64,000 nucleotides of DNA from Fen-1258 sp964441505 (GTDB lineage Bacteria; Bacteroidota; Ignavibacteria; Ignavibacteriales; Melioribacteraceae). The stretch spans positions 1-64,000 of the forward strand of contig CAYTUV010000009.1 in the NCBI GenBank assembly GCA_964441505.1, written 5' to 3'. Positions 35,501 through 45,449 of the stretch are shown piece after piece; position 1 is the stretch's first letter, and every line of letters starts with the position of its first letter. Position numbers and translations under genes: made by a program. The notes under the pieces were generated by a model. That model was not told where the DNA came from. It made no database searches and saw only the letters and a program-made list of their open reading frames with translations.

Positions 35501-37660
35501 ATGAGACACTTTTCTTCCATTTTCGTTTTTGCAGTGTCGCTTGTGCTTTACGGGCAAGTACTATTTGCTCAAGCACTTGAACCGGTTGGCGGTCCATACA
35601 CTGCAGATTCAAAAACCGTTCTGCTTTTGCATTTTGACGGTAACTACACAAATGCTGCTGCTGCTCTTGGGAAAACAGCCGCCGCCGCAATTCCTCATTC
35701 AACAAATTTAGCAACAAAACTATCGTTTTTAGACCAAAGCGGTTCTCTATCTGGATTAGGTAAGTGTCTTCGCATTGATAATTCATCAATCAATGATTCA
35801 ACATATGTAACTGTAGCTGATACTGCTGCTTTAGATATGACTGGAGATTGGACAATCGAAGCATGGATAAATGTTTTCACATTTGGTACCGGACCAACAG
35901 ATTGGCGGTGGGTACCCCGCTTTTTAGAGAAATCCGGCGATGCTATTTTCTATCAAACAAACTATAGCATTGAAATGTGGGGTGACAGTCGTACGTTCCT
36001 GGGTGTTTATAATACACCTACGGACAGTTACATCGAGACTTGGTCTGACATCAACATGGCGGTTCCAGGGGAATGGAAACACATAACATACATTCGCGAT
36101 ACCGCACGCGCATTTACCGCACTAATGATTCATGATGTAAATAAGAATCTCATAGGGTTCTATACAAAAGGTTTCGATAAAATAAAAGACATACCTAGAG
36201 TTACTAAACAAATGATCCATATAGGCTGGGCTGGTAAACTTGGTGATCCATACGCAGATTCGTGGCTTGATGGATTTGTTGATGAGATCCGCATTAGTAA
36301 TGTTGTGCGTAACTTTGCAGGTCCGCCGGTGATTCAGAAAGCAACTTCGTTACCGAATCAACCTTCAACAGCAGCTTCATATCCCGTAGAAATTTCTGTA
36401 TTCCCGCTGAATGCAGGCGGAAGCATGAGCAGTGTTGTATTAAAATACCGTGCTGATACTCTTAGCGCATTTAACAGCATAACGCTTTCTTCAGTGGGAA
36501 ATAATAAATATACCGGAGCCATTCCGGCTCAGGCGTTCGGGAAACATGTACAATATTATTTTGTAACAAAAGATAATAATAATTTGACTGCCCTTTCGCC
36601 ATCGAATGCTGAAAACCAGACGAATCCAAGTTACTATTCATTTTGGGTTTTCCAACCAAATGCAAAAACGCTTGATGTTACATTTGAAGAAGGTCCATCC
36701 AATAAACCAATAGACCATTCATCAAACAATGCAACAATCAAAACGTATTCTGGTTTCAAATATTCTACAGACAAACCAATTGGTGGTGGTTCTTATTCGT
36801 TGGATGTAAAAGCAACAGATGGTATTAAAATCGACTCAAATTGGGTTACAGTTTCTTCACCATTTCTGGCTGCTGAAGAGTTTACATTGGACTGCTGGGT
36901 AAAACCGGATTCTGCTAATAGACACGCAGTGCGTATTATCATAAATCCATCGGCAGAACAAGATTGGAACAATGCAAACGTTGAATTAAGTTTTAGAAAT
37001 GGACCAAGTGGCTCGCCGGTATTCACAGCACGCTATTGGAAAATCGACGGTTCGGGTGCTGTTGTTCTTCAAGATGCACTCGTTGCTCAGACGAATCATG
37101 TTGGTAAATGGCGTCACATTATTATCGAACGAAATAAAACGAACGGGAATTTTGCGATGGTAATCAAGGATGAAAACGATCAATTGATGTCTAAGACGAC
37201 TAAAACTGAAATGATTGGTCCTCTTATGGCAGGGGCCTCGATGGTAATTGGTCGCTCGTGGTTTCTTGCTGAAGATCAATACTATGTTGGTCCATATCGT
37301 GGTTTGATTGACAATGTTAAATTATATAATTATCCCGCAGCACTTATTACCGGGGTTTCCGAAGAACCTGCTGAGATACCACACGAATTCAAGCTTTCGC
37401 AAAATTATCCGAATCCGTTCAATCCCTCAACTGAAATTGAATTTACACTTCCAAAATATCAACGAGTTTCATTAGTAGTATATGATATTCTTGGACGACT
37501 AGTAAAGACACTTGTGAATGAAGAACGGCACGCAGGTCAACATCGTGTAACATGGAATGGTACAAATAATTTAGGATCTCCGGTTTCAAGCAGTGTTTAT
37601 TTCTATGAGATGAGAACTAATGATATGGTAAAAGTTCGGAAGATGATGTTGATCCGTTAA
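35501..37660 (+). CDS. T9SS-exported protein with two LamG-like domains
   Basis: 719-residue surface or secreted protein. Signal peptide 1-24 (ending LFAQ); a concanavalin-like LamG domain (about 40-275, DGFVDEIRISN at its end); an Ig-like segment (about 285-385); a second LamG domain (about 390-615, ending RGLIDNVKLYNY); and a C-terminal T9SS type A domain (about 628-719) with LSQNYPNPFNPST, LGRLVKTLVNEE and the VRKMMLIR end. LamG folds bind carbohydrates, so it may capture the polysaccharide at the surface. Good ribosome site aaaggag. A hairpin follows the gene. Confidence 0.85.
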   Translation: MRHFSSIFVFAVSLVLYGQVLFAQALEPVGGPYTADSKTVLLLHFDGNYTNAAAALGKTAAAAIPHSTNLATKLSFLDQSGSLSGLGKCLRIDNSSINDSTYVTVADTAALDMTGDWTIEAWINVFTFGTGPTDWRWVPRFLEKSGDAIFYQTNYSIEMWGDSRTFLGVYNTPTDSYIETWSDINMAVPGEWKHITYIRDTARAFTALMIHDVNKNLIGFYTKGFDKIKDIPRVTKQMIHIGWAGKLGDPYADSWLDGFVDEIRISNVVRNFAGPPVIQKATSLPNQPSTAASYPVEISVFPLNAGGSMSSVVLKYRADTLSAFNSITLSSVGNNKYTGAIPAQAFGKHVQYYFVTKDNNNLTALSPSNAENQTNPSYYSFWVFQPNAKTLDVTFEEGPSNKPIDHSSNNATIKTYSGFKYSTDKPIGGGSYSLDVKATDGIKIDSNWVTVSSPFLAAEEFTLDCWVKPDSANRHAVRIIINPSAEQDWNNANVELSFRNGPSGSPVFTARYWKIDGSGAVVLQDALVAQTNHVGKWRHIIIERNKTNGNFAMVIKDENDQLMSKTTKTEMIGPLMAGASMVIGRSWFLAEDQYYVGPYRGLIDNVKLYNYPAALITGVSEEPAEIPHEFKLSQNYPNPFNPSTEIEFTLPKYQRVSLVVYDILGRLVKTLVNEERHAGQHRVTWNGTNNLGSPVSSSVYFYEMRTNDMVKVRKMMLIR

Positions 37661-37668
37661 TTTGTGTA

Positions 37669-37701
37669 TAGAGGAGATCGGTGTTAAATCGATCTCCTCT
37701 A
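37669..37701 (+). terminator. hairpin after LamG gene
   Basis: Perfect 12-bp stem (tagaggagatcg at 37669-37680, cgatctcctcta at 37690-37701) with a 9-base loop, followed by only a weak T-rich gtttaatta. It may be a partial terminator that lowers transcription of the genes after the LamG cargo. Confidence 0.6.
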
Positions 37702-37732
37702 GTTTAATTATCCATAAAGGATAGGGATATTT

Positions 37733-38395
37733 ATGAAAAAAACGATTTGGTACCGTTTAAGATTATTTTTTTTATGTGTGTACCTGATAAGCGGATGCCG
37801 AACAGGAGTGGAACCATCTCCAGATCCGGGAATTATTCGTGTTACAATGAAATCGGCTGAAAATGATACTTTGTTAATTATTCTCGGAGATACAGTTAAG
37901 TTTTCTAGAGTAGATCATTTTGATGTTATTTTTAGTCAGGGTCGTCTTTATCAAAAGAATAAATATGCAGATTTATTTACCGATTTGAGCATAGATCGTA
38001 ATAATTCCGATACTATTAATATTCTTCAGCGTGCTTGGTTAGATGGGCGTCTTATTACACCGACCGATCCTGTATTTGATGTTGAAGCATATAAATCAAA
38101 ATATGTTGGCAGTAAAGTACTCGAATGGTATGTACCGCCTGGAACATATGACAAGTTACAATTTAATTTTAAGGGAATTGAAATTTTTGTAGCCCGCCCG
38201 AGACAATTTAGAACCCCTCTTCAACTTGCCGAGGGCGTTACATCGGTTATGAATTTTAATCACACAATTACTGTCAGTGCAGGGCGTGTCACGGAAGTGA
38301 ACCTGGAAATATTACCCTTTCAATCTATTCGACGATATAAAGATTCCTATCTTTTTGATCGTAAAGTAAGTGTAGCCGGTGTTCAGAACTATTAA
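37733..38395 (+). CDS. lipoprotein, DUF4382-like
   Basis: 220 residues with a lipoprotein signal ending LISGC (C22). The mature part resembles DUF4382-type beta-sandwich proteins: an internal WYVPPGTYDKLQFNF segment and a closing GRVTEVNLEIL strand, as in domains where a regulated parameter is wrapped in a transthyretin-like fold. Binding function unknown. It heads a run of lipoprotein, lipoprotein, TonB receptor, Fn3 protein and PorV-like protein with small gaps, so it probably sits in the outer membrane near the receptor. Confidence 0.6.
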   Translation: MKKTIWYRLRLFFLCVYLISGCRTGVEPSPDPGIIRVTMKSAENDTLLIILGDTVKFSRVDHFDVIFSQGRLYQKNKYADLFTDLSIDRNNSDTINILQRAWLDGRLITPTDPVFDVEAYKSKYVGSKVLEWYVPPGTYDKLQFNFKGIEIFVARPRQFRTPLQLAEGVTSVMNFNHTITVSAGRVTEVNLEILPFQSIRRYKDSYLFDRKVSVAGVQNY

Positions 38396-38422
38396 AGTAA
38401 GGATTTACTAAAAGGAGCAGGT

Positions 38423-39910
38423 TTGTCTATGAGAAGGTTCAGTATTATCACATTCATTGCTTTTTGTCTGGGAATAATTTGGATCTCATGCGAATTCCCT
38501 ACATTACCTCCAAATCCGAATAATCCCCCCGACACAAAATTATCAAATGTACCAAAGGATAACGATACGATCTTTCCTTTATCAACCATGTATTGGAATG
38601 GCGGGGATAATGATGGTTATATCTCAAGATATCAATACCGGTATATGACTTATCACCCTGTAACGGGAAAAAATAATGAGTGGAAAGAATTTGATTCAAC
38701 GCAATGGAAAGATACTATTGCCACAGCTGTTACAATCGCATTTAATTCGAGCAACAATATCAACCGTCAACGATTTATGGTAAGGGCTATTGATAATACA
38801 GGGGCAATTGATCCGGAACCGGCTGAAAAAATTATTTATACAACAAAAGCAAGCCCGCCTGTTACAAAAATTATTACCCCCGTGAAGAATGATACAATCT
38901 TAGCTTTAAATACTGTAAGCGATTGGTGGACTGGAATAAAGCTAACTTTCACTGCATCTGATCAGACGATTAAGGGAGCCATAGTTGATTATGCTTGGTC
39001 CGTAGACGGAGGTCAGTGGCATTGGGGCAGTGATACAAAACTGACAATTGCACCGGACAATTTTACTCAACCCATAACCGGTAAACATTATATCAAAGTA
39101 ACTTCTCGAAATAACACAAACCTGATTGATCCTATTGGTGATTCTGTAGCTTTGTATTTAGTTATGCCCTCCTTTGAGAAAAAAGTTTTGATTATTGACG
39201 AAACGGATGAATTCAACTTCCCTTTTGTAACGTATAATATTTCAGATGCTACTATAGATAATTTTTATTCTCGTGTTTTCGAAGGTGCTGATCTTTGGGA
39301 TTACAAAGCAAATAAAGGTATGCCGTCTCGAGCGACTCTTGCAAAATATAAATTGGTTGTATGGCATGCCGATGATTGGCCTCAAAGTAATCCACACAAA
39401 ATATCTGATCCTAAAAATATCGAAATATTTACTGATTATCTTAAAGTCGGGGGAAAATTTTTAATGAGTGGGTGGGGAATCCTAAAATCCTTTGCTTACA
39501 ACAGTAATTTCCCATATTCATTTCCTCCAGGCTCTTTTGTGTATGATTATCTTCATATTCGGACCGTGGATGTGACCGGGCTTATCGGAGATTGCACAGG
39601 TGGAGAAAGTGCGATGCCGGCATTCAACAACTTTAGAGCTGATTCATCAAAATTAGCATTTTTCCCTTTTTCAGGTAAACTTGGGCAAGTAAATCTTATC
39701 ATCACTCCTACCGGGTTTACAGTCAATTTGTATAGTTATATTAATTTACCAAGCAGTTCGTACGTAAAATATCGCGGCAGATCAATAGCACTTCGGTATT
39801 ATGGAACAACATTTGACGCGGTTGTACTAGGTTTTCCCTTATATTTTATTAATGAGGAAGATGCTATTGTGATGGGGAAACAAATTCTTCGAAACTTGAA
39901 TATTGAGTAG
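38423..39910 (+). CDS. lipoprotein with Ig-like and GATase-like domains
   Basis: 495 residues. The TTG start lies 5 bases after ggag; an ATG at 38429 is the alternative. The signal ends IWISC (C23 from the TTG). N-terminal half: Fn3/Ig-like segments (MYWNGGDNDGYISRYQYRY). C-terminal half from about 250: KKVLIIDETDEF then YKLVVWHADDW and EIFTDYLKVGGKFLMSGWGI, a class I amidotransferase-like alpha/beta fold without the catalytic Cys. Similar secreted proteins accompany TonB receptors in FCB genomes. Probably an outer-membrane accessory that binds glycan; 8 bp from the receptor gene. Confidence 0.6.
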   Translation: MSMRRFSIITFIAFCLGIIWISCEFPTLPPNPNNPPDTKLSNVPKDNDTIFPLSTMYWNGGDNDGYISRYQYRYMTYHPVTGKNNEWKEFDSTQWKDTIATAVTIAFNSSNNINRQRFMVRAIDNTGAIDPEPAEKIIYTTKASPPVTKIITPVKNDTILALNTVSDWWTGIKLTFTASDQTIKGAIVDYAWSVDGGQWHWGSDTKLTIAPDNFTQPITGKHYIKVTSRNNTNLIDPIGDSVALYLVMPSFEKKVLIIDETDEFNFPFVTYNISDATIDNFYSRVFEGADLWDYKANKGMPSRATLAKYKLVVWHADDWPQSNPHKISDPKNIEIFTDYLKVGGKFLMSGWGILKSFAYNSNFPYSFPPGSFVYDYLHIRTVDVTGLIGDCTGGESAMPAFNNFRADSSKLAFFPFSGKLGQVNLIITPTGFTVNLYSYINLPSSSYVKYRGRSIALRYYGTTFDAVVLGFPLYFINEEDAIVMGKQILRNLNIE

Positions 39911-39918
39911 GAGAAAAC

Positions 39919-42684
39919 ATGCGAATTTTTAAATCATGGTGCATCTATTTATTAACAGTTTTATTTTCATCTGCCTCATTTTTGTTTGCCGGCAATACGG
40001 GAAAGATAGCTGGACAGATTCGTGATAAAGAAAACCGCCAACCGATAATTGGGGTGAATATTTTAGTCAAGGGAACAACCCTTGGTGCAACTACTGATCT
40101 CGATGGTTATTATTTTGTTCTTCGAGTTCCTCCCGGTACATACGATTTGCAAATATCTATGATTGGTTATCAGACCATAATAGTACAGAGTGTAAAGGTG
40201 CAGGTTGATCTCACTACGACAATTAATTCAATGCTCTCTTTGACTGCTGTGCAAATGGAAGAAGTTCTTGTTACGGCAAAAAAAATTGTACAAAAAGACG
40301 TTACATCTACCCGGCGTGAGATTACACGAGATAATATTCGTGAGACTCCGGGACTTGAATCGGTAACTGATATTTTTAAAGTGCAAGCAGGGGCAATTAT
40401 ATCGAGTGTTCCTCAAAGTATTAAACTCGCCGATGGATCACAATTACAGGTTCGTGATGAAAGTCTGAAAGATATTCATGTGCGGGGAGGACGCGGAGGA
40501 GAAATTCTGTATATAGTTGATGGGATGCCGGTAACTCATCCTATTTATGGTGGTCGTAGCGTATTAGATCTTAACGTCACAGACGTTGAAAATGTTGAAT
40601 TGATTACTGGTGGATTTAACGCAGAATATGGTCAAGCTCAATCTGGAGTAGTAAATATCAATACAAGAAGTGGTGGTGATAATTTTAAAGCTGGAATAGA
40701 ATATAAGACAGATCGTTGGAAAGCTTTAGGAGAATCATATTTAACAGACTATGTTTCTGCATATTTTAGCGGACCCGAACCAATTACTCAATTACTGATT
40801 CCCGCGCTTGGATTTGAACTTCCCGGAAAAATGGATTTTTTCCTCTCAACAAATTTTAATCTTACAAATACGCCATATAACAATAATCGTGATAGAAGGA
40901 ATTTCAAACTTTTTGGATTGAACATCTCCGAACGACAAGATAATTCAATGAATATAAACGCAAAAGTGAATTGGGACATTTCGGCAAAAGATAGGTTGAC
41001 TTTCAGCTACCATAATACCTATCTGCAGTGGAGTAGTTTTGATTGGTCGTGGAAATATTATCCGAATCATCTTTCAGATTTTAATAGAGATAACATCACC
41101 GGAAGTATTCAGTATAATCACGTAATATCAAAATCATCTTACTTTACTATTAACCTGGGATATTTGGGTGTTACATATAAGGGTTCACTCAACGGTAAGA
41201 CACCCGCAGATTTCTGGGCGAAAGACAGTTCAGGGAAATTGATTTCGACTATCACATCTCCTCAAATTGATCCACGAACCGGTTTTTTTAACGGTCAGGG
41301 CTCAGACAATATTTGGAGAGATGACAAAACATCTTCATTTACCGTAAAGGGTGATTTTACTTCGCAGATTCATTCAACGCATTTAATAAAAACAGGCCTC
41401 GAATTTCAATTACACAATATCAGCTATATTGATATAGAAGATGGCGGTGTAAAACTTTCTAAATATGGTTTGGGTTTGGATTCATTGCCGCCGCCAGGCC
41501 CATATCCTCTCTTTGGACAATCGCGATGGGTATTTAATGTAAAACCGATTATTGGAAGTGCATATATTCAAGATAAGTTTGAACTGGAATTCTTGATTAT
41601 TAATGCAGGACTCAGGGTTGATGGTCTTCTGCTTGGACAAACAGTTATGAACCGTGATTGGAAGCAAAAATGGGAAGACGCAACCGGTTTGAAAGCTGAT
41701 TGGAAACAGTACATTTATCGTTTCAGTCCACGCTTCGGAATATCCTTCCCAATTTCCGAAGATATGGTGATATTTTTCTCATACGGTCATTTTAATCAAT
41801 TACCGGAATTACAATACTATTACCGGGATCCATATAGTGGTGGTACTACTGGAAATCCAAAATTAGATTATGAGCAAACAATCCTTTACGAGTTCGGACT
41901 AACAAAACAAATATCCGATTACTGGTCAATTGATGCTAAGAGTTATGCGAAAGATATCTCTGGTCAAATTGGGACAACGCGATTGCTTGCAGTGCTTGGA
42001 ACACCGGTTGATTTATTTGATAACAAAGGATATGCGCGTGCACGAGGATTAGAATTTGAACTTAACAAAAGCTATTCTGATTTTACATCAGGGAAATTGA
42101 CCTACACAATTCAATGGACAAGCGGATACTCCTCTTCTGCTTTTGATGACTATATTCGTTCACAAAATGATTTTCCAAATCCTATTAGAGAGCGTGCGCT
42201 TTCATGGGATGTTAGGCATCAACTAATTTTTCAGGGGATGCTTTCAGCCAACAAAAATCAAAAGGTTGAACTATTTGGTCTAAAACTTCCTAACGACTGG
42301 AATTTAACAGTTCTTTACAGATATTCGACAGGTACACCTTACACTCCCGGACAGGCGACAACAGATCCGGCAGAGCAGCAGCGAAAGGAAAATACCGTGA
42401 TCGGTCCATCATATTCATCTACCGATTTGAAATTCGAAAAAGGATTTATGCTTGGCAACGGAATTCGCCTTGTGTTCACTGCTGATGTGTTTAATTTGTT
42501 TGATCAACATAATGTTCAAATGTCGTATGGATTTAATACGTGGACAGGGAAGCCGTACCGCTATGGAGATGTACAAAATCCGCAAAACAATTTTTTTGAT
42601 TATTACACAATGCAAAGCATCTTGGACCCTCGTCAATTTTCGACCGGGCGTACAACAAAACTTGGCATTCGAATTGACTTTTAA
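39919..42684 (+). CDS. TonB-dependent outer-membrane receptor with CarboxypepD-like N-domain
   Basis: 921 residues. Signal peptide 1-24; carboxypeptidase-regulatory-like domain (about 28-115, GATTDLDGYYFVLRVPPGTYDLQIS); plug domain (about 120-250, with VRGGRGGEILYIVDGMPV); then a 22-strand-type barrel ending with the aromatic strand TTKLGIRIDF. This SusC/Oar-like layout imports large ligands, usually oligosaccharides, across the outer membrane. No SusD-like lipoprotein follows; instead an Fn3 protein lies 11 bp downstream. Ligand inferred to be the glycan handled by neighbouring hydrolases. Confidence 0.9.
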   Translation: MRIFKSWCIYLLTVLFSSASFLFAGNTGKIAGQIRDKENRQPIIGVNILVKGTTLGATTDLDGYYFVLRVPPGTYDLQISMIGYQTIIVQSVKVQVDLTTTINSMLSLTAVQMEEVLVTAKKIVQKDVTSTRREITRDNIRETPGLESVTDIFKVQAGAIISSVPQSIKLADGSQLQVRDESLKDIHVRGGRGGEILYIVDGMPVTHPIYGGRSVLDLNVTDVENVELITGGFNAEYGQAQSGVVNINTRSGGDNFKAGIEYKTDRWKALGESYLTDYVSAYFSGPEPITQLLIPALGFELPGKMDFFLSTNFNLTNTPYNNNRDRRNFKLFGLNISERQDNSMNINAKVNWDISAKDRLTFSYHNTYLQWSSFDWSWKYYPNHLSDFNRDNITGSIQYNHVISKSSYFTINLGYLGVTYKGSLNGKTPADFWAKDSSGKLISTITSPQIDPRTGFFNGQGSDNIWRDDKTSSFTVKGDFTSQIHSTHLIKTGLEFQLHNISYIDIEDGGVKLSKYGLGLDSLPPPGPYPLFGQSRWVFNVKPIIGSAYIQDKFELEFLIINAGLRVDGLLLGQTVMNRDWKQKWEDATGLKADWKQYIYRFSPRFGISFPISEDMVIFFSYGHFNQLPELQYYYRDPYSGGTTGNPKLDYEQTILYEFGLTKQISDYWSIDAKSYAKDISGQIGTTRLLAVLGTPVDLFDNKGYARARGLEFELNKSYSDFTSGKLTYTIQWTSGYSSSAFDDYIRSQNDFPNPIRERALSWDVRHQLIFQGMLSANKNQKVELFGLKLPNDWNLTVLYRYSTGTPYTPGQATTDPAEQQRKENTVIGPSYSSTDLKFEKGFMLGNGIRLVFTADVFNLFDQHNVQMSYGFNTWTGKPYRYGDVQNPQNNFFDYYTMQSILDPRQFSTGRTTKLGIRIDF

Positions 42685-42695
42685 AAGAGGATTTC

Positions 42696-44450
42696 ATGAA
42701 AGTATTTCGTTCATTTTTACGATTATTCTTATTTAGTGCCATTGGCACATCAAGCATTATTGCACAATACACAAAACTTGATTGGAAATTGCATAATGTT
42801 GGTAAGGTGCGTCAGGTTATCACAAATATGGGGACAATGACTAAAGCGGCGACGAATTTCCCTGGATTGATTTTTGCGGAATTTCCTCCTAACAGCGATG
42901 AAGAACATTTGTATCAAGGCGGAATTTGGGTTGGGGGAATTGCCCCAAATGGCGACACTCTTGTTTCCGTTACGCAAGCACATTATAAAAATGAATTTTA
43001 TCCAACTGCAGACAAGGGGGACACAATCTGGACAGTTCAACGCAGTGATATAGTTCAAATTCCTTATTGGCGGAATTATGTAGGTATTTCGGATCAGGAT
43101 TTCGTATGCCGGTATGCGGATGATAATCTTTTGAATATTGAAAACCACACCCCTCTGCATGTTGAAATTATTCAAGCTACGCATGCTTGGAGTTCACCAC
43201 CGGTGGATGAATTTATAATTTATGAGTATAAAATTATTCCGAAGAGCCCGATAAAAGATGCTTATGTTGCTTTCTGGATGCATAGTGCTGTAGGAGTAAT
43301 AAACACTTCAAATTTTATTGATGAAATAGTTCGGTACTCTCGCGATCAACATCTTGCTATTGCTGAAGATGTTCGCGGTGGAGAGGATGGAGATGCGATT
43401 AGTCCGATTGGATTCAGAGTACTGAAGCCGGTTGATCCATCATTACGTTGGTCAATGAGATACTACGAACATGAAACATTACCGATATTTGATCCCGACG
43501 AGTATAAATCAATGAGTAGTGGAATTATTGATGAGGATCGTCTCGACCAACCGGCACGTGCACATATTATACTGGGCTTTGGACCATTTCAACTTAAAGT
43601 TGGTGATACATTAAAAGTGGAAATGGCAGAACTTTTCGGATATGGATTAAAAAGTCTAATGAAAAATTCAGACTATGTTGATTTCTTACAAACAAAAGGA
43701 TTTCGTGTGCCGGCACCACCGCCAAAACCAACAGTAACTGTTGCAATCAAAAGTCACGGCATCACATTAAATTGGGCACAGACTAAACAATTGGTCGAAA
43801 CGTATTTTGATCCAAATAGAGGTGATACTATAAAACATCCATTCGAAGGATACCGAGTTTATAAAAGTACAAAATCAACCAATGGACCCTGGACACTGCT
43901 TGCGGAATATGATAAAATCAATGATGTTGGATCGAACACTGGTCTCAAATATGATTATGAAGACAATGGACTTCTAAATAATATCGAATATTATTATGCA
44001 GTAACCTCGTTTTCAAGAGAAGATAAGGTCTTAAAGTTTCCATCACAAGAAACGAGTATCTCAAACACTGCAAAAATAATTACACCCGGAACTACACCGC
44101 CGGAAACTGTTGGGCTTGTAAGTGTTGTTCCAAATCCGTATCGAGGAGACGTCGCATACAACACTTACGATCCACCGTGGGAAAAACCAAAGGGTTCCCG
44201 TTCACGATGGCTAGAGCAAGACCGCAGAATTCAATTCATTAATCTTCCTGCTCAATGCCAAATTAAAATTTATACACTTGCAGGGGATTTTGTATTTGAC
44301 ATTGATCACGATGACGTAAACAAAGGATATGAGGACTGGAATTTGACTTCGAATGTTGGTCAGGCAGTATCGAGCGGAATTTATTTGTTTACTGTTGAAG
44401 ATAAAATTAATGGTAAAGTTCAGATCGGGAAGTTTGTGATCATTAAATAA
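42696..44450 (+). CDS. exported Fn3 protein with T9SS-like C-terminal domain
   Basis: 584 residues. Signal peptide 1-23 (ending SIIAQ). The N-terminal two-thirds has no recognised family (GGIWVGGIAPNGDTLVSVTQ near residue 80 is typical of FCB surface proteins of unknown role). A fibronectin type III domain lies about 345-455 (GYRVYKSTKSTNGPW, YYAVTSFS). The last ~110 residues (VVPNPYRG, then SGIYLFTVED and KFVIIK) resemble T9SS sorting domains. Located between the TonB receptor and the PorV-like gene; likely exposed on the surface. Confidence 0.6.
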   Translation: MKVFRSFLRLFLFSAIGTSSIIAQYTKLDWKLHNVGKVRQVITNMGTMTKAATNFPGLIFAEFPPNSDEEHLYQGGIWVGGIAPNGDTLVSVTQAHYKNEFYPTADKGDTIWTVQRSDIVQIPYWRNYVGISDQDFVCRYADDNLLNIENHTPLHVEIIQATHAWSSPPVDEFIIYEYKIIPKSPIKDAYVAFWMHSAVGVINTSNFIDEIVRYSRDQHLAIAEDVRGGEDGDAISPIGFRVLKPVDPSLRWSMRYYEHETLPIFDPDEYKSMSSGIIDEDRLDQPARAHIILGFGPFQLKVGDTLKVEMAELFGYGLKSLMKNSDYVDFLQTKGFRVPAPPPKPTVTVAIKSHGITLNWAQTKQLVETYFDPNRGDTIKHPFEGYRVYKSTKSTNGPWTLLAEYDKINDVGSNTGLKYDYEDNGLLNNIEYYYAVTSFSREDKVLKFPSQETSISNTAKIITPGTTPPETVGLVSVVPNPYRGDVAYNTYDPPWEKPKGSRSRWLEQDRRIQFINLPAQCQIKIYTLAGDFVFDIDHDDVNKGYEDWNLTSNVGQAVSSGIYLFTVEDKINGKVQIGKFVIIK

Positions 44451-44471
44451 TTTTAAATTTGCGAGCAGACT

Positions 44472-45392
44472 ATGATTTCTAAATCTCTGATATTGTTTTT
44501 TATCTTTCCAATATTTCTTTTAAGTCAGTATGAACGCCCGGGCAGTGCTGATGCTCAGTTTCTTAAGATTAGTATAAGTCCAAGAGGGAGTGCGCTCGGA
44601 GATGCCCTCATTTCAACTGTACAGGGGGCGGAAGCAACATATTACAATTCTGCAGCATTACCGTTGCAAAAAAGAACAGATATTGTTTTAAACCATACCC
44701 AATGGTTTGCAGGAATTAAACACGATTTCGCCGCTGTTGCAATGAATTTTGATGATTATGGTTCTTTGGGCATTTCGTTTACCGGACTATATACAGATGA
44801 GATGAAAGTGACTACTCCCCTTCAGCCTGAAGGAACAGGTGAAACATTTTATTCTGCTAATTATCGTATCGGTTTAAGTTATGCACGAAATCTTACTGAT
44901 CGCGTAACTATCGGAACAACTATAAGTTATATAACAATGTCACTTTACAAAGATTTCTCCGCAAATGCGGTATCGGTTGATATTGCTACACTGTATGTCT
45001 CTGATTTTCATGGATTCCGGTTCGGGATGCAGATAGCCAATTTTGGTTCCAATATTCAATATGTGAATGAATCATTTCCATTACCGACAAATTTTACATT
45101 TGGTATGGGAATCAATGCTTTGGAATTTGAAAACCACACTACACTTCTTTCATTTTCATTAATGAAACCAAACGAAGGAGCTCCTCAAGCAAGCATGGGT
45201 GTAGAATGGAATTTTCAGGGTATGCTGTTTTTGAGAGGTGGTTATCGTATAAATAATACTGTCGCAAATTATTCGTTTGGTGTCGGTGTCAAAGGTAATG
45301 TTCTTGGTTATTCGTTACGCTTCGATTATTCGTTCAGCAACTATATTATACTGAATACAGTTCACCGCTTTGGTTTAGGTATAACATTGTAG
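44472..45392 (+). CDS. PorV/PorQ-like outer-membrane protein
   Basis: 306 residues. Signal peptide about 1-19. The first mature segment GSADAQFLKISISPRGSALGDA is the PorV/PorQ (UPF0164) hallmark, followed by GAEATYYNSAAL and a FadL-like beta-barrel ending FGLGITL. PorV shuttles T9SS cargo to the attachment complex; PorV-like paralogs often lie next to particular cargo genes. A T9SS cargo follows 57 bp downstream, so this may be a cargo-specific shuttle. Confidence 0.78.
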   Translation: MISKSLILFFIFPIFLLSQYERPGSADAQFLKISISPRGSALGDALISTVQGAEATYYNSAALPLQKRTDIVLNHTQWFAGIKHDFAAVAMNFDDYGSLGISFTGLYTDEMKVTTPLQPEGTGETFYSANYRIGLSYARNLTDRVTIGTTISYITMSLYKDFSANAVSVDIATLYVSDFHGFRFGMQIANFGSNIQYVNESFPLPTNFTFGMGINALEFENHTTLLSFSLMKPNEGAPQASMGVEWNFQGMLFLRGGYRINNTVANYSFGVGVKGNVLGYSLRFDYSFSNYIILNTVHRFGLGITL

Positions 45393-45449
45393 ATCGATCG
45401 CGTTTATTCCGTCTTATTGGGTAAAGCGCTATAACTATAAGGTGAAAAA

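Noticed and set aside
35640..35690. Possible simple repeat (gctgctgctgc / gccgccgcc) in the LamG gene
   Set aside because: Short alanine-coding run in frame with the protein; not a repeat array. No CRISPR array was seen anywhere in the window.
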